Assembly (NCBI GenBank): GCA_027058735.1
Contig: JALURZ010000036.1
Span: 1-6,057, forward strand
Length of the DNA: 6,057 bases
Direction of reading: 5' to 3'
Origin: Hyphomicrobiales bacterium
Lineage (GTDB): Bacteria; Pseudomonadota; Alphaproteobacteria; Rhizobiales; JALURZ01
Shown: positions 1 to 4,511 of the stretch, in pieces
Numbering within the stretch: the stretch's first letter is position 1
How the letters are laid out: every line of letters starts with the position of its first letter
Position numbers and translations under genes: made by a program
Notes under the pieces: generated by a model
What the model saw: only the letters and a program-made list of their open reading frames with translations
Database searches by the model: none
What the model was told of the DNA's origin: nothing

Positions 1-34
1 GATGATGCCGCGCGGGGCCCGCCGCGGCATCATC
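1..34. terminator. Perfect 12-bp inverted repeat at the window edge, possible terminator
   Basis: GATGATGCCGCG (1-12) and CGCGGCATCATC (23-34) are exact reverse complements separated by a 10-base GC-rich loop, so the transcript from either strand can form a very stable hairpin. It may end transcription of a gene lying to the left of the window. A canonical intrinsic terminator would have T residues directly after the stem. Here the only T-run (TTTTT, 55-59) begins about 20 bases later, so the terminator call is an inference from stem strength and position. The stem may extend left of base 1. Confidence 0.4.
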
Positions 35-40
35 CGTCCG

Positions 41-48
41 TTAACCAT
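41..48 (+). promoter_or_regulatory. TTAACCAT, CtrA half-site-like motif
   Basis: TTAACCAT matches the half-site form of the CtrA binding motif known from alphaproteobacteria. The second TTAA expected seven bases later in the full site is absent. The motif lies about 190 bases upstream of the small lipoprotein gene. One 8-base match in an intergenic stretch is weak evidence by itself. Confidence 0.2.
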
Positions 49-237
49 AATGCGTTTTTGTTGAGGTGGTCCTGGTGAATTCGGGCCGGTTCGCGCCAAT
101 TGTGACCAAAGCAAGGTTGCCCGTCTCGAAACAGTCAAGATTTTGCGACACTGGTTATGCGCACACACCCGGAGCGGCGGCCGCGGGGCGGTGCCTGCAC
201 CAATGTCCGGCGATATCAGTGACGAGTACCAAGTCCC

Positions 238-414
238 ATGCTGAAAAAACTGTTTTCCATTCTCGTGCTGGCCGTCCTGCTGAGCGCCTGCGCATCGGCC
301 ACGATCGAACGCGGCGCCTCGCGGCAAGCGGTTACAGCCGCCCCCGGCACGGTGCAGATCGCGCCGACGCCCGCACCGCCCCTGGCGCCGGTCTACAGTT
401 GGCTGTTTTTCTAA
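238..414 (+). CDS. Small lipoprotein, 58 residues, unknown function
   Basis: This short ORF runs from ATG to TAA and encodes 58 residues. Its N-terminus is a classic lipoprotein signal peptide: positive residues at 3-4 (MLKK), a hydrophobic core at about 5-15, and the lipobox LSAC with the lipidated cysteine at residue 18. Signal peptidase II cleavage would leave a mature peptide of about 41 residues, rich in Ala and Pro (APTPAPPLAP) and ending in the aromatic YSWLFF. It would presumably be anchored in the inner or outer membrane facing the periplasm. Residue 19 is Ala, not Asp, so an inner-membrane retention signal is not evident. The Shine-Dalgarno site is weak (GACGAG about 11 bases before the ATG). 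A longer ORF in another frame (66-518) covers the region but shows no recognisable protein features. I do not recognise a family; it resembles the many short entericidin-like or hypothetical lipoproteins of proteobacteria. Confidence 0.7.
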   Translation: MLKKLFSILVLAVLLSACASATIERGASRQAVTAAPGTVQIAPTPAPPLAPVYSWLFF

Positions 415-446
415 CCGCCAGTTGGCCCACGCCCATAGATCATGAT

Positions 447-469
447 GACGCGGCGACCCAGGCCGCGTC
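447..469 (+). terminator. Stem-loop after the small lipoprotein gene, possible terminator
   Basis: GACGCGGC (447-454) pairs perfectly with GCCGCGTC (462-469) across a 7-base loop, 32 bases after the lipoprotein stop codon. No T-run follows on either strand, so it is at best a weak or Rho-assisted terminator. Confidence 0.3.
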
Positions 470-577
470 GCCATTCCCAAATCAACGCCGAAAATTGACC
501 GGGGACACCGTTCGATAAATCGGCTATAGGTTTTTTATATCGCTCAATGGCGATGGCGAAAATCGACCCAGACTGAC

Positions 578-583
578 AGGGAG
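578..583 (+). promoter_or_regulatory. Ribosome binding site of metY
   Basis: AGGGAG lies 9 bases before the ATG at 593. This is good Shine-Dalgarno spacing and fixes the start of metY. Confidence 0.7.
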
Positions 584-592
584 AATACGACA

Positions 593-1879
593 ATGGCGAC
601 GAACGCAGATCCCGGTTTCAATACGCTGGCAATCCATGCCGGGGCGCAGCCCGATCCGACCACCGGGGCGCGCGCGACCCCCATTTACCAGACGACATCC
701 TTCGTCTTCGATGACGCGGAACACGCCGCATCCCTGTTCGGTCTGCAGGCCTTTGGCAATATCTACACCCGCATCATGAACCCGACGCAAGCCGTGCTTG
801 AAGAAAAGGTGGCGACCCTTGAAGGCGGCACCGCGGCACTGGCGAGCGCTTCGGGCCACGGGGCACAACTGCTGGTTTTTCACACATTGTTGCAGCCCGG
901 CGACGAGTTCGTCGCCCTGCGCCAGCTCTATGGCGGGTCGATCAACCAGTTCAATCATTCCTTCAGGAAATTCGACTGGCAGGTGGTCTGGGCCGATGCC
1001 GACAAGATCGAATCGGTGGAAAAGGCCATTTCGCCCAAGACCAAGGCGATCTTCATTGAATCCATCGCCAATCCCGGCGGCATCGTGATCGATATCGAAG
1101 CGATATCGAAAATCGCCCGCCGCGCCGGGGTTCCGCTCGTCGTCGACAATACGCTGGCCACCCCCTATCTGTGCCGCCCGATCGAACATGGCGCGGATAT
1201 CGTTGTCCACTCGCTGACCAAGTTCATGGGCGGACAGGGCAATTCCATGGGCGGCATCATCGTCGATGCGGGAACGTTCAACTGGTCGCGCGACGGGCGC
1301 TATCCCACTCTCAGCGAGCCGTGCGAGTCCTACCAGGGGCTGATCCTGCACGAGACGTTCGGCGACATCGCCTTCGCTATTGCCTGCCGGGTTCTGGCCA
1401 TGCGCGACCTGGGTCCCTGCCTTGCGCCGCTCAACGCTTTCCTGCTGCTCAACGGAATTGATACGCTGAGTCTGCGCATGCAGCGCCATTGCGACAATGC
1501 GCTTGCGGTCGCGGAGTGGCTGAGCGGCCACAAGAAAGTCGCCTGGGTTTCCTATGCCGGGCTATCCGGGGACCGCCACCACAAACTGGCCAAGAAATAC
1601 TGCCCGCTCGGCGCAGGCGCCGTGCTCACCTTCGGCCTGAAAGGCGGCTACGAGGCCGGTGTCAAGGTGGTCGGCGGCGTCGAGCTGTTCAGCCATCTGG
1701 CCAATATCGGCGATACCCGTTCGCTCATCATTCATCCGGCATCCACGACCCACCGCCAGTTGTCGGAGCGCCAGCAGGTGGCCGCCGGAGCCGGACCCGA
1801 TGTGGTGCGGCTGTCTGTCGGCATCGAGGACATAAAGGACATTATCGCCGATCTCGATCAGGCCCTGCGCAAGGCGTGA
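593..1879 (+). CDS. metY: O-acetylhomoserine aminocarboxypropyltransferase (O-acetylhomoserine sulfhydrylase)
   Basis: This is a PLP enzyme of the Cys/Met metabolism (gamma-family transsulfuration) group, expected to make homocysteine and acetate from O-acetyl-L-homoserine and sulfide in the cytoplasm, on the direct-sulfhydrylation route to methionine. The 428 residues match the usual 420-440 of MetY and exceed the roughly 390 of MetB/MetC. Visible landmarks are the N-terminal FNTLAIHAGAQPD, the cofactor-contacting YTRIMNPT (58-65), the VDNT motif (D185 binds the pyridine nitrogen), and SLTKF with K210 as the PLP Schiff-base lysine. The C-terminal RLSVGIED (406-413) is also typical. The glycine-rich stretch after the lysine reads GGQGNSMGG, with Gln215 where I expect His in many relatives. 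A good ribosome site supports the ATG. The last 22 bases overlap the end of ctaA on the other strand. A related O-succinylhomoserine sulfhydrylase (MetZ) is less likely given the length and the GDIAF region. Confidence 0.92.
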   Translation: MATNADPGFNTLAIHAGAQPDPTTGARATPIYQTTSFVFDDAEHAASLFGLQAFGNIYTRIMNPTQAVLEEKVATLEGGTAALASASGHGAQLLVFHTLLQPGDEFVALRQLYGGSINQFNHSFRKFDWQVVWADADKIESVEKAISPKTKAIFIESIANPGGIVIDIEAISKIARRAGVPLVVDNTLATPYLCRPIEHGADIVVHSLTKFMGGQGNSMGGIIVDAGTFNWSRDGRYPTLSEPCESYQGLILHETFGDIAFAIACRVLAMRDLGPCLAPLNAFLLLNGIDTLSLRMQRHCDNALAVAEWLSGHKKVAWVSYAGLSGDRHHKLAKKYCPLGAGAVLTFGLKGGYEAGVKVVGGVELFSHLANIGDTRSLIIHPASTTHRQLSERQQVAAGAGPDVVRLSVGIEDIKDIIADLDQALRKA

Positions 1880-2883
1880 ACATGCCACAGGGCGATGACC
1901 AGCAGAACGACGGCGCCGCCCTGATGGATCAATGACAGATCGAGGGGTGCCTGGCGCAGCAGGGTCCATATGCCAAGCCCGGTCTGCGCCAGGGCGGTGG
2001 ACAGCATGGCCACCCCCGTGGCAAGCACCGTGCCGCCGGCGCGCGGGGCGACAATCGCCACATGCACGCAGATCGCGGCCACCAGCAGATAGGCCGCCAT
2101 GCGATGGTTGAACTGCACCGTCATGGCATTCTCGAAAAGGTTCAAATACCACGGGGACGCGGCAAACAGCCCGTCGGGAACGAGCGCGCCATCCATCAGC
2201 GGCCAGGTGTTGTACCCCTGCCCCGCATCCAGCCCCGCAACCAGCGCGCCCATGAAAATCTGCGCGAAGATCAGCGCCACCAGCGTTCCAGCGCTGATGC
2301 GCGCCGACAGCGCCATTGCACGCGCGGCGGACGGGTCGCTCTTCGCGCGGACAAGGTCCAGCACGCTCCAGACAATCAGCCCCAGGATAATGAATGCCAG
2401 CAGCAGATGGGCCGCCAGCCGGTACTGACTGACATCGGTGCGCTCCACCAGCCCGCTCATGACCATATACCAGCCAAGCCCGCCCTGCGCCGCGCCGGCC
2501 AGAAAGATTATCACCACCCGGCGCTTCAGCCACGCCGCCAGCCAGCCGGCGAACCAGAATCCGAGCAGCGGAATAATCACCACAAATCCGATGACGCGGC
2601 CCAGAAACCGATGCCCCCATTCCCACCAATAAATGACCTTGAACTCCGCCAGGCTCATGCCCTTGTTGATCAGTTTGTATTCCGGTATCTGGCGGTATTT
2701 TTCAAACGCCTCGGCCCACTCGGCCATGTTCAGCGGCGGCACGAAGCCGGTGATGAGCTGCCATTCGGTGATCGACAGACCCGAATCCGTCAGCCGCGTC
2801 GCGCCCCCCACGGTGATCATAGCGACAACGAGAAAGCCCGTGAGCGCAAGCCAGGAAACAATCAAACCTTCGCGCCGCTGCAT
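1858..2883 (-). CDS. ctaA: Heme A synthase (CtaA/Cox15 family)
   Basis: This integral membrane enzyme oxidises the C8 methyl of heme O to the formyl group of heme A, needed for aa3-type cytochrome c oxidase. The 341 residues fit the alphaproteobacterial Cox15-type family with about eight transmembrane helices. Visible landmarks, numbered from the ATG at 2883, are GGATRLTDSGLSITEW in the first periplasmic segment, WWEWGHRFLGR (86-96, H91), AAHLLLAF (H159), GYNTWPLMDG (223-232), FNHRMAAY (H260) and LIHQGGA (H320). These are the four conserved heme-ligand histidines. A second in-frame ATG lies two codons upstream (2889). GAGGA at 2891-2895 is 7 bases from the ATG at 2883 but only 1 base from the one at 2889, so I favour the shorter form. 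A symmetric FNR/FixK-type box lies 71-84 bases upstream. The 3' end overlaps convergent metY by 22 bp. No heme O synthase or oxidase genes are in the window. Confidence 0.93.
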   Translation of the reverse strand: MQRREGLIVSWLALTGFLVVAMITVGGATRLTDSGLSITEWQLITGFVPPLNMAEWAEAFEKYRQIPEYKLINKGMSLAEFKVIYWWEWGHRFLGRVIGFVVIIPLLGFWFAGWLAAWLKRRVVIIFLAGAAQGGLGWYMVMSGLVERTDVSQYRLAAHLLLAFIILGLIVWSVLDLVRAKSDPSAARAMALSARISAGTLVALIFAQIFMGALVAGLDAGQGYNTWPLMDGALVPDGLFAASPWYLNLFENAMTVQFNHRMAAYLLVAAICVHVAIVAPRAGGTVLATGVAMLSTALAQTGLGIWTLLRQAPLDLSLIHQGGAVVLLVIALWHVHALRRA

Positions 2884-2890
2884 CTGCATT

Positions 2891-2895
2891 TCCTC
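2891..2895 (-). promoter_or_regulatory. Ribosome binding site deciding the ctaA start
   Basis: Read on the minus strand this is GAGGA, 7 bases before the ATG at 2883 and 1 base before the alternative ATG at 2889. The spacing favours 2883. Confidence 0.6.
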
Positions 2896-2953
2896 AACCC
2901 GTATTCATCGCTATGGTGCCGTTCAGTCTGGGCACGCGAAACTCGCAACCGCC

Positions 2954-2967
2954 TTGAGGCAGGTCAA
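2954..2967. promoter_or_regulatory. FNR/FixK-type anaerobox between ctaA and the DUF2842 gene
   Basis: The sequence is TTGAGGCAGGTCAA: perfect TTGA and TCAA half-sites with a 6-base centre. One more flanking pair (C2953, G2968) makes the arms 5 bases each. This is the layout bound by Crp/Fnr-family regulators such as FNR, FnrL and FixK (TTGA-N6-TCAA). It sits in the 131-bp divergent region, about 70 bases before the ctaA start and 47 bases before the DUF2842 start. Oxygen-dependent control of heme A synthesis would make biological sense, since aa3 oxidase is typically replaced when oxygen is scarce. Whether it activates or represses depends on the transcription starts, which I cannot place. 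Confidence 0.5.
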
Positions 2968-3014
2968 GTGGCACGTTGGCGCAACCGCCATCGCAGCAAC
3001 GGGATGATCGCATT

Positions 3015-3242
3015 GTGAGGCCTTTGATACGTCGGCGCATCCGCGCCATGACCGGCTCGCTGGCGATGCTGGTGCTGTTGACGCTCTACGCCTTCGCCGC
3101 CGCCGCCATCGGTGAGTGGCTGGTGCCGCCGGACAGAAAATTCCTGGAAGCCGTCTATTTCATGCTGGCTGGACTGGCCTGGATTGTTCCAGCCGGGCTT
3201 ATCATCAAATGGATTTTCAGGTCGGACCATCCCGGAGGATGA
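3015..3242 (+). CDS. Small two-helix membrane protein, DUF2842-like
   Basis: This encodes a 75-residue protein if started at the GTG at 3015. It has a basic N-terminus (RPLIRRRIR), a first membrane helix at about 14-33 (LAMLVLLTLYAFAAAAIGEWL), a short polar loop (VPPDRK), and a second helix at about 45-66 containing AGLAWIVPAGLIIKWIF, followed by a short polar tail. This pattern, with the second-helix GLAW-(I/V)-P-A core and a trailing W-(I/M), is what I recall for DUF2842, a small alphaproteobacterial family often found beside ctaA. Its function is unknown; the position suggests a link to the respiratory chain or heme A, which is inference. Alternative starts are TTG at 2976 and ATG at 3048. 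The ATG would remove the basic segment that positions helix 1, and the TTG adds a non-conserved-looking stretch. It diverges from ctaA and ends 13 bp before the convergent deacetylase gene. Confidence 0.75.
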   Translation: MRPLIRRRIRAMTGSLAMLVLLTLYAFAAAAIGEWLVPPDRKFLEAVYFMLAGLAWIVPAGLIIKWIFRSDHPGG

Positions 3243-3255
3243 CCGCGCAGGAGCC

Positions 3256-4335
3256 TCAGGCGGCGTGAACCTTTCTGAACCGGTTCCAGATCGCGAACGG
3301 CGCGCCGGACACGAACAGATCGATAAACTTGATATCCTGAAAATCCCCGTTCAGCGACACCCTCGGCAAGGCCATGAGATGGTCGCGATGCTCGGGGAAT
3401 ATCACTCCTTTGCGCGTCGTCACGCAGGCGGTGAAGCCGGCTTCGCGGGCAAGTTCGAAGTCTCTTAGACCCGCCGAGTCCGGGTCGCCATAGGGATAGC
3501 AGAAAAAGTCCGGCGTGCGGCCGGTCTTCTCCAGTATGCGCGCGCGGCTGTCATGCAGTTCGCGCCTGGCGTGCGCCGCATCGAGCCGCGCCAGCGCGAA
3601 ATGATTGACGGTATGCGCCCCGATCGTCACCAGAGGATCGCTCATCATTTCGCCAATCTGGGACCAGCTCAGGCGCTGTTCGGCGCACAGGCCCGCAAGA
3701 TCGAACCCGTTCGCCTCGCTGAAATCCCTGATCCAGGCGCGCTGTTTCATTTCGCCCAGACCGCGCAACGGCCAGTACAGCCGGTCGAACGCGGCCTGTT
3801 TGAGCGGCGCGCTCGATACATCGAGCCTCAGCGGCCAGCCCTCGAACCTGCATTGCACCGTGCCATTGCCGGCGATGATGCGCTCCAGGGCGAGCCACCA
3901 CAGTTCCGTGGTGCCATCGATGATCCCGGTGGTCACAAAGACGGTGAACGGGCACTCGTGTTTCCGGAACACCGGCCAGGCGTGGTGGTAGTTGTCGCCA
4001 TAGCCGTCATCGATCGTGAAGACGGCAAACCGCGTTTGCCCGTCGCCATGCTGAATGCGCGCGACCGCTTCGGCCATAGACACCGGTTCAAGACCAAGCT
4101 CCTTGACCCGTTCGATCACGGCATCGAGAAAGTCGGGCGTGATCTCGAGAATGCCGTTGGGATGGAACTCGCGACTGTATCCGCCGGGGTGTTCATCGGC
4201 GGGCTTGATGTGGTGCAGCATGAAAATGACGCCCTGCCCGCCCCAGAACGGCGCCAGTGCCCGGTGCGCGCCGGAGCCGTGAAGAACATGGAGTGCCGAT
4301 CTGAAAAATCTCGCCTTCAGTGCTGATTTCGACAC
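3256..4335 (-). CDS. Polysaccharide deacetylase (NodB homology domain, carbohydrate esterase 4 type)
   Basis: This 359-residue protein should hydrolyse N- or O-acetyl groups from a polysaccharide. Motif 1 is TIDDGYGDN (107-115): D109 is the expected catalytic base and D110 a metal ligand, with Ile replacing the usual Phe of TFDDG. Motif 2 is HTVNH (241-245), giving the two metal-binding histidines. Motif 3 is FCYPYG (278-283). An upstream LHHI (40-43) and a downstream LPRVSLNGD (323-331) match the subfamily seen in bacterial exopolysaccharide loci. About 125 residues, including ELWWLALERII (144-154), separate motifs 1 and 2, much more than in NodB itself, so this is a member with an inserted region. 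No signal peptide is evident, so it may act in the cytoplasm or on lipid-linked intermediates. The start is GTG, supported by GAAGGG 8 bases upstream. The divergent acyltransferase gene and nearby chain-length/kinase-like gene suggest a role in polysaccharide modification. The substrate cannot be read from sequence. Confidence 0.88.
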   Translation of the reverse strand: MSKSALKARFFRSALHVLHGSGAHRALAPFWGGQGVIFMLHHIKPADEHPGGYSREFHPNGILEITPDFLDAVIERVKELGLEPVSMAEAVARIQHGDGQTRFAVFTIDDGYGDNYHHAWPVFRKHECPFTVFVTTGIIDGTTELWWLALERIIAGNGTVQCRFEGWPLRLDVSSAPLKQAAFDRLYWPLRGLGEMKQRAWIRDFSEANGFDLAGLCAEQRLSWSQIGEMMSDPLVTIGAHTVNHFALARLDAAHARRELHDSRARILEKTGRTPDFFCYPYGDPDSAGLRDFELAREAGFTACVTTRKGVIFPEHRDHLMALPRVSLNGDFQDIKFIDLFVSGAPFAIWNRFRKVHAA

Positions 4336-4343
4336 GCTTGCAA

Positions 4344-4349
4344 CCCTTC
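4344..4349 (-). promoter_or_regulatory. Ribosome binding site of the deacetylase gene
   Basis: Read on the minus strand this is GAAGGG, 8 bases before the GTG at 4335. It supports that non-ATG start. An ATG at 4351 is out of frame. Confidence 0.55.
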
Positions 4350-4436
4350 ATTGCGGGCGCGGCACCGGCCGCACGCAAAAATCAGAAACCATAAGCCGAA
4401 TTTGTTGAGGATTGATTGATAGTAAGGCTCTAGATT

Positions 4437-4441
4437 GGAGG
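4437..4441 (+). promoter_or_regulatory. Strong Shine-Dalgarno site before a short leader ORF
   Basis: GGAGG lies 7 bases before an ATG at 4449. It is the best-matched ribosome site on the plus strand of this divergent region, and it precedes a 20-codon ORF rather than the acyltransferase gene directly. Confidence 0.5.
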
Positions 4442-4448
4442 CGATAAA

Positions 4449-4511
4449 ATGCCGGAAACCACGCGCCGTTTGCGAGCGGACGCGCCTTGCAGGCCAAGAA
4501 AACGCCCATGA
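4449..4511 (+). CDS. 20-residue arginine-rich leader ORF, coupled to the acyltransferase gene
   Basis: This is a complete ORF of 20 codons plus TGA with an optimal Shine-Dalgarno site (GGAGG, 7-base spacer). The peptide has six Arg among 20 residues (begins MPETTRRLR, ends RPRKRP) and uses several Arg codons unusual for GC-rich genomes (CGA, AGG, AGA) besides CGC and CGT. Its stop overlaps the ATG of the acyltransferase gene as ATGA (4508-4511), the classic layout for translational coupling. It may be a leader that delivers ribosomes to the next gene or senses translation speed. It could equally be a chance ORF in a long 5' leader; the peptide has no recognisable family and no membrane segment. 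Confidence 0.4.
   Translation: MPETTRRLRADAPCRPRKRP

Larger units (their letters stand above)
415..592. other. Intergenic region and metY leader; no riboswitch recognised
   Basis: This stretch separates the small lipoprotein gene from metY. It holds a GC-rich stem-loop (447-469), two near-identical copies of GAAAATYGACC (490-500 and 558-568), an AT-rich patch (529-540) and the metY ribosome binding site. I looked for the conserved core of the SAM-II (metA) riboswitch, common before alphaproteobacterial methionine genes, and for SAH-type elements, and saw neither. A TTGACC at 495-500 could be a -35 element, but no convincing -10 lies 16-18 bases downstream, so no promoter is assigned. Confidence 0.5.

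Noticed and set aside
55..66. TTTGTTGAGG repeated near 57-66 and at 4401-4410
   Set aside because: A single shared 10-mer in unrelated contexts with no flanking similarity; not enough for a repeat family.
66..518. 150-residue plus-strand ORF starting at GTG
   Set aside because: It overlaps the 58-residue lipoprotein gene in another frame, has no recognisable domain, signal or ribosome site, and its low-complexity Arg/Ala/Thr composition is typical of an out-of-frame GC-rich reading.
415..592. SAM-II or other methionine-responsive riboswitch before metY
   Set aside because: I looked for the conserved SAM-II core and pseudoknot sequences in the leader and did not find them; the stem-loop present does not resemble the motif.
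524..1531. 335-residue minus-strand ORF antisense to metY
   Set aside because: metY on the other strand is a clear enzyme with all motifs. The antisense frame is a GC-skew shadow without family features.
1562..2629. 355-residue minus-strand ORF overlapping ctaA in another frame
   Set aside because: The ctaA frame contains the four conserved histidines and the membrane helices; this frame is Gly/Arg-rich noise.
2062..3018. 318-residue plus-strand ORF antisense to ctaA
   Set aside because: It is His/Arg/Gln-rich without domains and is explained by antisense reading of hydrophobic codons in ctaA.
3004..3018. Four-codon ATG mini-ORF ending with a GTGA overlap at the DUF2842 start
   Set aside because: Too short to distinguish from chance, although its layout mimics the leader before the acyltransferase gene.
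4359..4372. GCGGC/GCCGC hairpin in the deacetylase-acyltransferase intergenic region
   Set aside because: Only 5 bp of stem in a GC-rich stretch with no T-run in the right place; expected by chance.
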